Shown here: piece by piece, positions 1-11,483 of the stretch
Layout of the letters: each line of letters starts with the position of its first letter
How positions within the stretch are numbered: position 1 is the first letter of the stretch
Origin: Magicicada septendecula
Lineage: Eukaryota; Arthropoda; Insecta; Hemiptera; Cicadidae
DNA length: 64,000 bases
Assembly: GCA_034769895.1 (NCBI GenBank)
Contig: CM068370.1
Span: forward strand, 49,733,454-49,797,453
Direction: 5' to 3'
Translations under genes and position numbers: made by a program
Notes under the pieces: generated by a model
What the model saw: the letters and a program-made list of their open reading frames with translations, nothing else
The model's database searches: none
What the model was told of the DNA's origin: nothing

Positions 1-325
1 GCATTAGAAATGAGACGATCGGACGAAACTTTGAAGTAAAGCCCCTGACAGATTTGTTGGACGTGAGTCAGTTGAAGTGGTTGGGACGTGCAAGTAGGGC
101 ACGATGAAGCAAGAACAATAAAACGTTTCCTTGAATTAAAGCAGGAGGGTCAGAGACCAAGAAGAAGGCCTAGGATAACATATCAATCATAAACTGAGAG
201 ACTGGGGCAGGAGCGTGGAAAAGTGTACAGTTAATGAAGGAGCTATGTGTATGTACAGAAATAGATGGAGACGATGGACAGAGGCGCCCTACAACCCGAC
301 ACTGTAAAGAACAAAGGGCTAGATA
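1..325 (+). pseudogene. LINE 3' end, reverse transcriptase C-terminus remnant
   Basis: Translated in shifting frames, this stretch gives the conserved tail of an insect non-LTR retrotransposon polyprotein. Visible pieces are a DLLDVSQLKWLG-like block, a basic block around EGQRPRRRPRITYQ, and a final R-RWRRWTEAPYNPT-like block. Several stops and frame changes interrupt it, so it is dead. The 5' part lies outside the window. The coding remnant runs straight into a (GAA)n tract, as do other LINE ends here, which supports a 3'-terminal fragment in the plus orientation. The clade cannot be fixed from so short a piece. Confidence 0.6.
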
Positions 326-483
326 AAGAAGAAGAAGAAGAAGAAGAAGAAGAAGAAGAAGAAGAAGAAGAAGAAGAAGAAGAAGAAGAAGAAGAAGAAG
401 GAGGAGGAGGAGAAGGAGGAGGAGGAGAAGGAGAAGGAGAAGAAGGAGGAGAAGAAGAAGAAGGAGGAGAAGATGAAGAAGAG
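326..483. repeat. (GAA)n grading into (GGA)n microsatellite
   Basis: About 24 GAA triplets are followed by mixed GGA/GAA triplets. The tract abuts the 3' end of a LINE remnant and is best read as the expanded tail of that element. The poly-Glu and poly-Leu reading frames across it are composition artefacts. Confidence 0.95.
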
Positions 484-1078
484 GTGTATGTGTGTGGGAG
501 GGATTATAATTACAAATCAAAACTAACACATGATTCACATTTCGTATTAGTGTGTTATACATTTGTGCATATATATTTATAAATCTACGTTATACGTGTT
601 TCGGGACAACACGGCCAAGTTTACGTGACGCGAGGGCAATAGGGAGAAATTCACCGCGCCGATCACGTTCAGCACAATGTAGGTGGGAAATTGTAGCAAA
701 ATTTATTACCGAAAACGTAGCTGCGATGTGTACATAACGCAGCGAGAGTCGAGTCACTAACGAGAGATCTGAACAGATTTCGTTAAATGGAGCAGAAAAA
801 TTATATCTCTCGGAAATGATAAAAGGTGTTTTATAAACTGGTCTTTCCCTGTTTGCCAGTATATACATGAAGTCATACTTCATTCTGAATACTTGGCTTT
901 GCCAACTTTAATCTGATAATGGGTAAACAAACAAAGTTACTTTCCTCGCTACTGCTGGAAAACTTTAAATACTCTTATAGAATGTAATACGTGAGAAATA
1001 AGGTTAACATATTTGTCGGTCGTAAGCTTCCTTGATTTCGCTGGTAATAGCAATTTTTTTTTGTTAACATACCACGTT
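484..1078. other. Unassigned intergenic sequence
   Basis: AT-rich sequence with short open frames below 100 codons on both strands. I recognise no domain, RNA or terminal repeat in it. Confidence 0.5.
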
Positions 1079-2005
1079 TAATTTTTACTTCCATGTTGCA
1101 TAAGGAAATGAAAGTATGGTGTAGGCGAAAAATCGTGTTCGAGATAATGGCTGATTCTGATTGCACTACCCTCAAAACATGAAGAAAAGTCATTATTCGA
1201 TCTGTGTGTCTGTCTGTCTGTCTATGTGTCTACAGGTAGAATTTTTCTATGGCTAACAATAACAAAATCAAATAATTTTTTGCATACATGCCTGAATTGT
1301 AAGAACTCAAGGCCTATTGATTTTGGTAAAGATCGGTTAGGGGGAAGGGGTAGTTAACCTGCAACGTTTTACGTTTTAACAAGAGTAATTTTTTTTATGA
1401 CGAACGATAACTGGCGTATATTCAAACAGAATCAAATAAATTTTTGTATATTTGCCTGAGTTGTAGAGGACTCAAGGCATATTGATTTTGGTGAAGATCG
1501 GTTAAGGCGAAGGGGTAGTTTGCCAGCAACGTTTTACATTTTAACAAGAGTAAAGTACTTACTTTTGATAAATTAAGTATCATGAAAAGAAGGTGATCAC
1601 AAGTTACTGTAAAAGTTAGATGAAATATCTATAAATAAAAATGGTAATTGAAGGGGGAGGGGTAATTTTCTATAAATGAAAATGATAGTTGAAAGGGAAG
1701 GGGATAATTTTTTATATGTGTACTACGTTATCGGCAACAAAGAAGTAGTTTGTTGTTAAAATGGCTATCCGGCCTGTTTGGCCGTGGTCCAATGCTTTCT
1801 GCAAAACCAGACATTTCGGCAGTGCCATCGACTGCCATCATCAGTGAAAATCGAGTGCGCTAACGTGAGGTGGTATACGTTAGTGACCACATAACTGTGG
1901 TTAAGCTGAAGAAAGAAGTAGTTTCTATGGAAATATTTCATTTCTAAAATGATTTTAAATATAAATCTTAGAACATGGAAGTCATGTATGGTTCTCCATA
2001 CCGAT
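1079..2005. repeat. Interspersed repeat, copy A of a 0.93-0.96 kb element
   Basis: This block aligns by eye with 6187-7146 from its first bases (ttttacttccat...aaggaaatg) to its last (agttctccataccgat). It holds two internal repeats of about 180 bp, each with ctatggc-aacgataact, an ACTCAAGGCC-TATTGA block and AACGTTTTA. Its right part carries a minus-strand CTGATGA-hairpin-GAAA motif at 1811-1843. No transposase or RT reading frame is visible, so this is a non-autonomous element of unknown class, possibly Penelope-related because of the motif. Confidence 0.65.
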
Positions 2006-2760
2006 GTTTCTCTAAACCAAACGTTCCCCCTATACTACAATTAAGCATCCTCAGTTACTCGACCGAGAGCACAAAGTCTTGATCAACCCCCATTTATTTC
2101 GTACGGGTGAAACGGCTTGTTTTAAAAAATAAATTAAAACGAAAGCGGTGATTTTATTAACATTAATGCAGGTTTAGCCTAGAATATTGTTAACCGCTAG
2201 ACAATAATATTGTTAGTATTGCTAATATTGTTATAAACGTCACTCATAGTAATTACATGACAATAAACAGTGATTGCAGCTAAAAAAAAAAAAAACAACT
2301 ATTTAATTGGATAAAACAATCTATTAAATTCCCGGCATTATTTTATAACTGGTATGTAGTCCTGCTATGTGTGATATTCACTACATATCGATACCGATTA
2401 CGCAAAATCGAAATACAAAAATTAGTGCAAGCGCTGTTACTAAGAGAATACCATAAATATAGTAGTAAAACAACAATAGTAACAAGAACAATTATAATAA
2501 CATTAATAATAAAAATAACCACTGCCGAATAATGATCATAAGCACAGTAATAAGACAGGAACAAAAATCTGAACAGGAATCTCTACGCTGCAATTACAGG
2601 AAAAGTATAACCGCTACTGTTCAAAAATCAGTCATCCTGGAAACATGCCGGAGACAGTCTAATCGTTATTATTAATATTGTTGTTGTTGTTATTTTTACT
2701 GTAATGATTATTGTACTGTAATTGTAATAGCCACGTACACCCGTAGAACCAATCCGTCTT
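2006..2760. other. Unassigned AT-rich sequence
   Basis: The first 70 bases (aaaccaaacgttcc, then a degenerate ctcgaccgag block) resemble the arm of the inverted repeat at 5847-5988. The rest is AT-rich with simple TTG/TAA runs and no recognisable gene. Confidence 0.4.
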
Positions 2761-2763
2761 ACT

Positions 2764-3440
2764 ATGATTATAAGATAGATGGTGTGGTTGTAGAAAGAAA
2801 GGATTTAATATCTGATCTGGATGTTGCTATGAATTCAAATCACTCTTCCTTGAGCACGCTGAAAGTGTTGTCTCTAAAGCCAGCAGAAATTTAGGTCTTA
2901 TTAAATGGATTGGAAGACAATTTAAGAGCACGGATTCCTGTATAATCTTTGCACCGAAGCCGTCTAGCATATGGTTCACCTGGAACAGGAACTGGGAGTG
3001 TAAGACGTACAGATAACTCCACTGAGAAGCCTCTTGCACTGCATGACCAACTGATTCAACTTATTGAGTCGTGACGTTGAGGTCATGAAAGCTCTTGGTC
3101 TTCTTTCACTGTTGACTAGAAGAACTCTTATAAGCATACTCTTTTTTCATCGAATTCTTCTTGGACTGCCAAGGTAGTGTATTTCCCATGACCAGTGGTT
3201 TGAAATTCTCAACCTACACACTTCATGTAAAGTTCCAAGTTTATTGCTGGATATGCAGGATCATTTAGTCCAGTTGTGAGATGGATTGAAGTTGAAACCT
3301 CTATGTAGACGTCCTCGACTTCTTTAGTGAAAAAAAGAAGTTTCAATGGGCAGTGAGGGATGGAATTTTCTTACTACTCGTGTTTTTCCTGCCTCATTCA
3401 TTTGGTAGTGACTTGTTAGAGGCGTACTAATTTAATATAT
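2764..3440 (+). pseudogene. Jockey/CR1-like LINE reverse transcriptase C-terminal remnant
   Basis: The plus strand encodes, with frameshifts, YKIDG-VVVERKDLISDL, then HAESVVSKASRNLGLIKW, then a block resembling EVMKALGLLSLL and LLDMQDHLVQL. The order DLISDLGV, SKA-RNLGLI, then a tyrosine-rich region is that of the RT thumb and C-terminus in Jockey/CR1-group LINEs, where the middle block follows the catalytic domain. The catalytic YxDD is not present. Stops and shifts near 3000 and 3070 make it a pseudogene. It differs from the other LINE fragments in the window, which share an RTE-like basic tail. Confidence 0.65.
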
Positions 3441-3763
3441 CTTCTGTTTTTTCTTGTCACAGTCTTCTTATCACTCAACACAATAAATCCTTTAGATTTA
3501 TGTCTTTTTCAAGTGTGATATACCAAGGCTCTACGAACCGTTCTATCATACTTGTCCCCTGTTCCTCTACTGGGTGTCCTTCTGTTCAAGTGAGTGGATC
3601 GGCAGGGTGTAGGGGTGTGTGGGAGGGCTGCACAAAAAAAAAATTATTTTTATACCCACGAAATACGCACTATGTTCAGCTGCCCGTTATTAACCTAGGA
3701 TGTTAGTCATTTTCACAAGCTAATTCGACCTGGAGTCAAGAACACGCACCTTAACTTTATGAT
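3441..3763. other. Unassigned sequence
   Basis: No recognisable coding or structural signal apart from a short poly-A run near 3640. Confidence 0.4.
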
Positions 3764-3836
3764 GCGCCCGGGAATCGAAGCCAATACTTGTAGATTAGGA
3801 CCCAAGCAGACTACTCTATTAAATCCCTGTAGGTAA
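3764..3836 (-). repeat. Possible tRNA-derived SINE head
   Basis: On the minus strand there is a box-B-like GCTTCGATTCCCGGGCGC about 45 bases after a box-A-like TAGAGTAGTCTG, the spacing of a tRNA internal promoter. Box B differs by one base from the GGTTCRANNCC consensus. The arms do not form a clean cloverleaf, so this is more likely a SINE head or tRNA relic than a functional tRNA. Confidence 0.35.
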
Positions 3837-4554
3837 ATATTTATGAGATCTGAAAGTCTGGACATTCTGACGTCGCGATTTTATTGCAAAAAAAAAGTCG
3901 GAAAAAAGTTGTAAAACAATGACTTCTTCGACTAAATTGACAAGTTTTGTATCTTAAACGTATCTTGTTAATTTCAAAAATCTATACAGAATTATGAATA
4001 AAAACTGTTAAGGCTCGAGCAGCGCCATGTATTTGTTTGAAATCGTTACAGTCAAGCTGTCGTTGACACGTGCACTGTCCAAATACTAATTAAACATGTC
4101 AACACTTAATAAATTCTCTCCCCATATTTGTAAAACACACAAACCATATGTTCTGTAAACTGTAAAGAAAGGAAACTGTAAACATCTTGTTTGAGGTACT
4201 CGGATTTAAACGTAGATTTGGAATGACAAACGACAGTTATCTACGACCTTAGTTAATTTTTTTTTTTGTACGTGAAGTTTCATTGAAAATTTCTTCAGGT
4301 TTATACATAAGCCACTCGAAACCCATACGGTATTTATCGGTTTGGCCAAAGCGTGCGATACTGTTCCTCTCAAAAATTGTAGAAAAAATATGAACCAGCA
4401 AGGGTTCATAAAGATTTATACAACTGTGGTACCAAGAGAGGCAGTATAAAGTTGTTAACTATAAATGTCAAAATAATTCGAGTGACCAAAGGTTTTACGT
4501 TGCTGTATAGCCTTATATATTCAAACGTTGACTCTGAATAAAACGGAGAAGAAA
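3837..4554. other. Unassigned AT-rich sequence
   Basis: Only short open frames; no domain or repeat recognised. Confidence 0.4.
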
Positions 4555-5190
4555 ATATGGTAGTACGGATATAACAACTAGACATGAAAAGCTATTTATA
4601 CTGCGCTTTGCAGATGATCAAGTTGAACAAATTGAACACATGTTGTAAAAACTACGAGAATGTAGCGTGACAGTCGAGTTCGAAGAACAGGATATCTCAT
4701 TGTTGGGAATGAAGAGAAAAGATTTGCAAATTGATGGGAGAAAGTACACAAAATACGTCACCACGCAGGTACCTTGGAGTGAAAATATTGAAAAACTGGG
4801 GTAGTCGTTACAAAATGCCTAGTACAATAAGACAAGTGAAACCTTTAGTCACCTAATATGCAGCTTACAGCCTACTGTTATGGAGTGCAAACATAACAAA
4901 TAAAACGAAAATAAGTTTCTACAAAAACACAGTATGAAGTATTGGAAGTAATAGTGTAGAGGCTTGAAATATTAATATGAAAACTAGATCCAACGTCCAA
5001 GTTGGTGAAAGGAGCGGGTGTTGTAGACATAACAGGCAACGTGAACCATAAATGAAAAGATAAGGAATAAAATAGGAGGTCCAATATGGAAGGAATCGAA
5101 ATAAAAATGTGAACGCGTTCAGTCGGATTTCGAATGAAGGATGTTGTAAGGAAAAAAGGAACGAATTTGACGGGCGTACAAAGGAGGACA
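4555..5190 (+). pseudogene. Decayed LINE reverse transcriptase fragment
   Basis: A plus-strand frame reads RHEKLFILRFADDQV. The FADD tetrapeptide and its context match the catalytic motif C of LINE RTs (L-FADD--L). Beyond it are degenerate C-terminal blocks, including a LQIDGRKY-TKYV region and a KISFYK-like segment (NENKFLQK). Many stops are present. The fragment fades out near 5190. Support rests mainly on the RFADDQ context, so the exact ends are uncertain. Confidence 0.5.
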
Positions 5191-5371
5191 AAGACAAAGG
5201 AGGACGTACAAAGGGGGACGTAGGTGTGCGATGCCCCACAGAACGATTTCCACGCCCGACAGCGGACATACGCCAACCAGTAAAGTTCTATGGTCGTTGA
5301 GGCCAAGGTAGTAGCGCGAACTGTTGGCTTGAAACCCGATACCTTCGGGAAACTGTCGCATGGTCGCGTTG

Positions 5372-5880
5372 CCGTTTCAAATGGATCTGTAAATCAATTC
5401 TGTACCACCTCTCCAGTGCAGCTTTAACTAGAGTTTTTAGTTATCTGAGAATCCCAAATTCATCGGTGGCATACAGATTATCCCTATTGATGGAATCGTA
5501 TGATTGCCGCAAATCTACCAGAATATTGTGTCGTCGTAACAACACTGTCTCCCAGTTCAAACAACTCGTTTTATTTCCTCGGTTCAAACAAGTCAGAATA
5601 GAAATTTTCCTTACAATCTACTGCAGGACAGCACTGAATAATACAGGTGTCAACCCATCACCGTTTCAAATGGGTCTTTAAACTAATTCGGTACTGCCTC
5701 GTCATTGTAGCTTTCACTAGAGTTGTTAGTTTTCTGAGAACTCAAAGTTCATCCGAAATAGCATTGATGGAATTATAGGTCTGCCGAAAATGTACAAGAA
5801 TTTTCTGCTGTACTAACAACACTGTTTTCCGGTTCAAACAAGTCCATTTTATTTCTGTTAAAACCAAACGTTTCACCCAT
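5372..5880. repeat. Imperfect tandem duplication, about 289-bp unit
   Basis: Two diverged units begin with CCGTTTCAAATGG at 5372 and 5661 and share blocks such as ctagagtt-ttagtt-tctgagaa, tgatggaat-gt-tgccg and ggttcaaacaagtc. No coding content is seen. Confidence 0.65.
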
Positions 5881-5988
5881 ACTAAGATGGATGACATCGT
5901 CAAGTCGCTCGATTGAGACAGAACACTGAGAATGCCCCAGTGTTCGTAGTATGGGCGGCGAAACGTTTGGTTTTAAGAGAAATAAAAC
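5847..5988. repeat. Inverted repeat, about 38-bp arms
   Basis: The left arm (ttttatttctgttaaaacc, aaacgtttcacccatact) is complementary to the right arm (agtatgggcggcgaaacg, tttggttttaagagaaataaaa) around a spacer of about 65 bases. Each arm ends in a GAAACGTTT box, as in the hairpin motifs elsewhere in the window. It could be two repeat 3' ends joined head to head. Confidence 0.65.
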
Positions 5989-6186
5989 GCCGTGTGCTAA
6001 ACCAAAAAACATTGTTTGTTATTAATGAAAACCAATTGGTGTCAGATGGTGTTACGAGCCATATTGGTGCCGTACGCCATGCACGTCTTCATATTTCCAT
6101 AACATAGAACAGTTGATCAATATTACATCTACCTGACTGGAACTTAAATTGGTATTCACCGATGAGCTTTTCTAAATTCTCAAATG

Positions 6187-7146
6187 CTTTTTTACTTCCA
6201 TATTCCTTGAGGAAATGGAAGTATGGTGATGGCGAAAAAATCGTGTTCGAGATTAGGGCTGATTCTGATTGTACTACCCTCAAAACATGAAGAAAAGTCA
6301 TTTTCCGAAAAGTGTCTGTGTGTGTGTGTCTGTCTGTGTCCGAGTGTCTATGTGTAGAATTTTTTCTATGGCAAACGATAACTGCCGCAAATTCAAACAG
6401 AATCAAATAATGTTTTGCTTATGTGCCTGAGTTATAGAAGACTCAAGGCCCATTGAGTTTGGTGAAGATCGGTAAAAGCGAAGAGGTAGTTTACCTCCAA
6501 CGTTTTATGTTTTAACAAGAGTAATTTTTTCTATAGCGATGATAACTGCCGTAAATTCAAACAAAATCAAATAAGTTTTTGTATATGTGCCTGAGCTACA
6601 GAGTACTCAAGGCCTATTAATTTTTGTGAAGATTGGTTATAGGGAAGGGGTAGTTTACCTGCAACATTTTACGTTTTAACGAGAGTAAAGTACTTAATTT
6701 TGATAAGTAAAGTATCCTGAAAAGAAGCTCATTATAATCCACAGGGGAAAGGTAGATGAAATATCTGTAAATGAAAAGGGTAGTTGAAGGGGAGGGGTAA
6801 TTTTCTATAAATTAAAATGATAGTTGAAGGGGGAAGCCGTAATTGTTTATATGTGTAGTACTTTATCGGGAACAAAGAAGTAGGATAGTTTGTTGTTAAA
6901 ATTCCTTCCCGGGCTGTTTGGCCGTGGTCCAATGTTTTCTGCAAAACCAGATGTTTCGACAGTGCCATCGACTGCCATCATCAGTGAAAATCGAGTTCGC
7001 TAAGGTGAGGTGGTATACGTTAGTGACCACAGTACTGTGGCTAAGGCTGAAGCAAGAAGTAGTTTCTGTGAAAATATTTCATTTACAAAATGATTTTAAA
7101 TATAAATCTTATAACATGGTAGTCATGTATAGTTCTCCATACCGAT
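6187..7146. repeat. Interspersed repeat, copy B of a 0.93-0.96 kb element
   Basis: Second copy of the element at 1079-2005, in the same orientation and about 5.1 kb away. The internal 180-bp duplication and the terminal hairpin motif (minus strand, 6951-6984) are conserved. The copies differ by scattered substitutions and small indels, which suggests independent old insertions or an old segmental duplication. Confidence 0.65.
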
Positions 7147-7746
7147 TTTATTAATCAAAAAGGCATGCAAATATTTTGTAAACATTACGAAACCCTACTA
7201 ACGCCTTGTAAAAACAGAATCGTTAAAATGTCTACAATGGCAAAGACAGTTAAATAATTGGATTCAGCAATAACAATTAGTTAAATTCGCTACTTAACCT
7301 TGTTAACAAGCACTCTGTTCTCTGTTAAAGCAGCTTATTCTAATAACCGAGTGCTCAAATAAATTGCAAAGGCCATTATCTGATTTCTGTCGACCGCTAC
7401 TCCAGACAACCCTTGCAGTTAAACTTGCAAATACACTTGACCTGCATAACTGTTGAAGACTTAATTGTCTAGACTTATCGGTCTAGTAATTTGCACATCA
7501 TTATCCAGCAGTTGGTTCAGTGTAATTTACGTACGATCTGAATTTACTACAAGCGGATACAGTATTATTAGCTGACAAGCGGATACCGTACTGCTGACTA
7601 TACTGTATCAAGTATAATATAAAAGTTACATAGTTTTCAGCACAGTACGTTCCATTTTCTTGGCGGGTGAGTGAAATAGTATTGCACGAAAATAACATAC
7701 GATCAAGGTTGACGTTTTCTTATTTAAGGAATGCATCAAACAGTAT
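7147..7746. other. Unassigned sequence next to an LTR
   Basis: No gene or repeat boundary recognised. Bases 7743-7746 (gtat) may be the diverged left target duplication of the adjoining LTR. Confidence 0.4.
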
Positions 7747-8225
7747 AGTTACGACGCGACGGTCTAACTGATCGTCGTATGGTACAATAGAAAACAAAAT
7801 ACAAGACACCAATGAAATCACTAATTATCAGCTCTAATTATCACAATTAATAATTTGTAATCAACAAAATAGTCTCTTACAACAATTCAAGTAATATTTG
7901 TCAACACGAAATAATAATGTCAACTATTTCCCGCACTAATTATAACACAACACTACGATACAATACTTCTACAAACACTCGATCCGCGCTAAAGAAATCG
8001 CTCAACACCACTGAAATGACAAGCCGATTGCTGTGGCTTTTTATAGGTGCGCACGCCTTCTAGAAATTTTTCATTCTCACATCACCCCACTTAATGCGTA
8101 TCTCAAGTGTTTTGAATACACTGGAACCTACTTGTCAGAGTCCTTGACTGAGGCAACACCTGCCACATAGCGGACGGGGGGAGGGTGGAGAATGTTCTGG
8201 GTTGTTCCATAGGATTCCCGTTACA
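7747..8225 (-). mobile_element. Solo LTR, gypsy-like family with ATAT target
   Basis: On the plus strand it begins with agttacgacg (expected TGTTACGACG) and ends in CCCGTTACA, so it lies in minus orientation. It shares long blocks with 8534-9101, 41915-42866 and 43765-44157: cgtcgtatggtaca, gaaaaca-aatac, taattatcagct, aatttgtaatcaaca, atgtcaacta and the AACAC-CTACGA region. A minus-strand CCTATAAAAAGCC near 8040 is a plausible TATA box. ATAT follows at 8226-8229 and gtat precedes, consistent with a 4-bp target duplication carrying one substitution. No internal coding region adjoins. Confidence 0.75.
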
Positions 8226-8229
8226 ATAT

Positions 8230-8529
8230 GCAGTACCTATGGTCGTCAAAATGCAGTTTGCTGCATTACCTGGTGACGTATTTGCGTTTGCAAATAAAAT
8301 TTCAAACTGAAATCGTTAGACTGTAGATTATCAAAATCTAATGATGGGAATGAATAATCGTAAATTCGAAGCCTAATGACACAGGCAAAAAGAAAATTAA
8401 ACTTTCCAACAGAGCTTTGTTGGTTGCACTGTTGTGATTGACTGTGGTAGACATTTTAGTTTTCTCAATGCTTCCAGTATTAACATTTAAAAAATTCAAT
8501 GGTGTTTGTGTTGATTTGAATCTGTTTAG
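8230..8529. other. Unassigned spacer between two solo LTRs
   Basis: About 300 bases with no gene or repeat recognised. Confidence 0.4.
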
Positions 8530-8533
8530 ATAT

Positions 8534-9101
8534 TGTTACGACGGTCTCACTGATCGTCGTATGGTACAGTGGAAAACAATATACTGTACAAGACACCAAC
8601 GAAACGACTAATTGCCAGCTTTAATTAATTACAAATAACAGTTTGTAATCAACAAGTTATTTAACAAGATTATACTCGTACAATGATACAAATAAAATTT
8701 GGCCACACGGAATATTAATGTCAACTAATAGAGTCCCGCACAATTGGTATAACACAATAACGCTCCGCCACAATACTTCGAACCTCACTTGAATAAATCG
8801 CCACTTTAACTGAACTGACCGTCGTTGAATGCCTATTTTTATACCCCGCTGAGATGCCGTGATAACTTTGGATGACGTGTTGAACAACAGCCGCATCTCG
8901 AATCCACTAGAAACCGTGTCCTTGAACACACTGCGCTGACCGGTACGGTCTGGAATAGACTCGATTGTTGACGCATGATAAGTGTCGTCACGTAATTGTC
9001 TTTCATCTCAAAGTAGCAGCAATATGTACGCACACACACACTACAGCTGGGCTCTGCCGGGATAGCCGAGATACTTGTAGAAGGTTCCCTGTTACGTAAC
9101 A
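8534..9101 (-). mobile_element. Solo LTR with intact ends and ATAT target duplication
   Basis: Plus-strand ends are TGTTACGACGG and GTTACGTAACA, giving the TG...CA termini of a retroviral-type LTR of 568 bp. ATAT stands immediately outside both ends (8530-8533 and 9102-9105), a perfect 4-bp target duplication. A TATA box on the minus strand (GGGGTATAAAAATAGG) lies near 8838-8853. The right half of the minus-strand LTR matches the three other copies. This is the best preserved member of the family, and its clean duplication shows that LTR-LTR recombination removed the interior. Confidence 0.85.
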
Positions 9102-9105
9102 ATAT

Positions 9106-10407
9106 TTTGTGTTTTATGTTCATATGTAACAACATTCGTGGAAGCTACACGTACAGAAAATAAACCAAAAATGTATGTCTACTACAAAATGAAATCTATA
9201 TAAAACAGGAAACAACGTTTAAAACACGTAAGACTAAAAACATGAAACAAAATTGTCTGCACCAAATCCAGTTACAATTACTATACGACAGCACTAGTCA
9301 AACGAAACATAAATACTTCACCGGATAACGGACCATCACTACCAAAGGTAAGCATACTTAAACAGTGCTTGAAACATGTCTCACATAGAAAATGTAAATA
9401 GTGACAATACTTTTATATAATAAGTTAGCATGAACAACGAAACGAACAAACTTTACCTCTTTATAATAGTAGCAGGGCCTACAGGCGACACACTTACTCT
9501 CCAACTGATAGCAAAGCAGTTGCAGCCTGTTTTTACTGTCTTGTAACTAGTTTCACGTAACCTTGAAATCAGTTGCATGCAATTGGTTCAGAAGCGTGGC
9601 GTCCATGTAACCACTGTTGCCGGCAGCAACAGTACTGGAAATAGGAGAAAATAATATTAATTATATCACAGAATAAATACTTTTGTTATTGAATAATTTG
9701 AAATCCGAACAATTTTAGTAGGGAAACTTGAAGAAAAGAATAGCATTGCTTTTGAACTGCTGGGCACTTGCACCGTCTTGTGTTGCCGGCTCAGACACTG
9801 GCAATGTTTTACTGCATATGGTCATTGATCTTGTAATAGTTGTCACTGTACAAACTGTGGACGGGGACACACACACTCGTCCGTCCAATGTGTTGCCGCT
9901 GTATAAACCGGTAAAACGCTCAGTTAGTAGCTATGTTCGTTTTTGGAACTGACGTGCAGCAGATACTACGTACCTATTTGTGTTTTGTTCGTTTTGTCAT
10001 TAACACTTTCCGTATCAATTCCGAGCCCACCTAAGGCTATGTGTTTTAGTCAACTGTGTCGCGACTGTGTCTAGCTCAGGCTGTCATTTGCGATCTTGTA
10101 CAAAGTCCACTGGTAGCTATATACAGCCAGAAATAATTTTCATTCATTTGTTTTGAAAGTTAGATTAATAGATATGTAGAATGTTAGATCCAGATATATC
10201 CAGACAGATTCAAAGCCCCAAACTGGTGTGCATCAAAGAAAAGAGTCAACATGCTGGTGTCCTGAGTGTGAAGTTGAAATGTGTGTGTTTGTCTGACTGC
10301 TTCAAAGTGTATCACACAGTACCCAAATATTAATGGGACAATACACAACAGTGAATTTTGTTCTATTTTCTTGGTAGTATGTTACATGTAAACTAGTTAT
10401 ATATATT
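9106..10407. other. Unassigned sequence
   Basis: About 1.3 kb without a recognisable gene. The longest frame (9728-9952, plus) has no domain I can name and no coding-like neighbours. Confidence 0.4.
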
Positions 10408-10755
10408 GACAAAAGTGACTATATTTACAAAAGATTTTTAATTAATAAAGTTGTGTTAGTGGTTGTAATTACAAACAGAATTAACACTGTTCCACACCAC
10501 TGTAGAAAAATTATACCCATTAGCGTTTTCAAGTATCACAGCTCATCATCACATCGGAATAACAGTAATCTTTTTTTCGGATCTGATGATGAGCTGTGAA
10601 GCTTGAAAGCGCTAATCGGAATAATTTTTCTATAGTGGTGTGCAACATTGTTAATTCTGTTTGTAATTACAAACCAGTAACACAACTTTATTAATTAAAA
10701 ATTAAAAAAAAAGTGTTTGAAATGATTTTTGTAAAAAAATATGTTTGACTTTTTT
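10408..10755. mobile_element. Foldback element or long palindrome, arms about 150 bp
   Basis: The left arm contains aattaataaagttgtgtta, ggttgtaattacaaacagaa, acaccact-tagaaaaatta and gctcatcatcac. The right arm is its reverse complement, centred near 10563. The arms extend with lower identity to gacaaaagt and acttttttcaa. The motif CTGATGATGAGCT-hairpin-GAAAG occurs in both arms. There is no open reading frame. It may be a foldback element or two element 3' ends in head-to-head orientation. Confidence 0.75.
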
Positions 10756-11047
10756 CAACATTAACAAACATGCTTTGGCTATGGTGATATTAATAAAGTA
10801 TGTTATATGAATAAATGTACATGTTTAATACTGTTTTGAACATACGAGTCTGATTGTTATTATGATGTTTAGATTATTAACATTAACCAATAATTAATTC
10901 CTGGATTTTGTTGTCCATGACGTGTCCGTTGGTAAACTAATTATATAATTATAAATATAATACTACGGACTCGGTACACTATTTTTTTTGTAAAAATGTA
11001 AAATTTTTACTTTGTAGCTTGATTCAGTTTTTGTTTATTACAAGATT

Positions 11048-11480
11048 GGTCCGAGGCTGCCACTAGGAGCGCTGTCCGTCTTGTTCTTGGTGACGGCGCC
11101 GTCGTTCGAAAGAACGATGTTGTGTGTGCGCGGTGTGTTATGTGCGAATAGTATATTTGTCTGCACAAAGGCACTACACTCCATCGCCGAATCCACCTTT
11201 GCAAACCACCTCATTAAAGTAACCACACATTCACAAACATAAACATGGATATTCTACACGCACAAACAAAAGGCCAAAAACTATACACTCTTGAACAATT
11301 ATAAATATAAAAACACACAAAAACACATAAAAACGACATCCTAAACGAACAGACATAATTCATATCACACATACTATTCGAACATATCACACCGCACACA
11401 CACTACATCGATCTTTCGAATGACGGCGCCATCACCAAGAACAAGATGGAAAGCGCTCCTAGCGACAGCCTCTGAAGAAG
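11048..11480. mobile_element. MITE-like element with long terminal inverted repeats
   Basis: The segment 11053-11150 (gaggctgcc-ctaggagcgct, cttgttcttggtgacggcgc) is the inverted complement of 11375-11475 (gacggcgccatcaccaagaa, agcgctcctagcgacagcct). The arms are roughly 100-115 bp around a 220-base AT-rich centre. There is no transposase frame. It lies directly beside the truncated LTR and tandem array at 11484, so it probably inserted into or next to that LTR. I could not fix a target duplication. Confidence 0.7.
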
Positions 11481-11483
11481 GCT

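Noticed and set aside
170-582. Poly-Glu and poly-Leu frames
   Set aside because: Translations of the GAA/GGA tract after a LINE end.
4878-5361. Overlapping minus-strand frames of 80-142 codons
   Set aside because: They are antisense to a decayed LINE and have no domain of their own.
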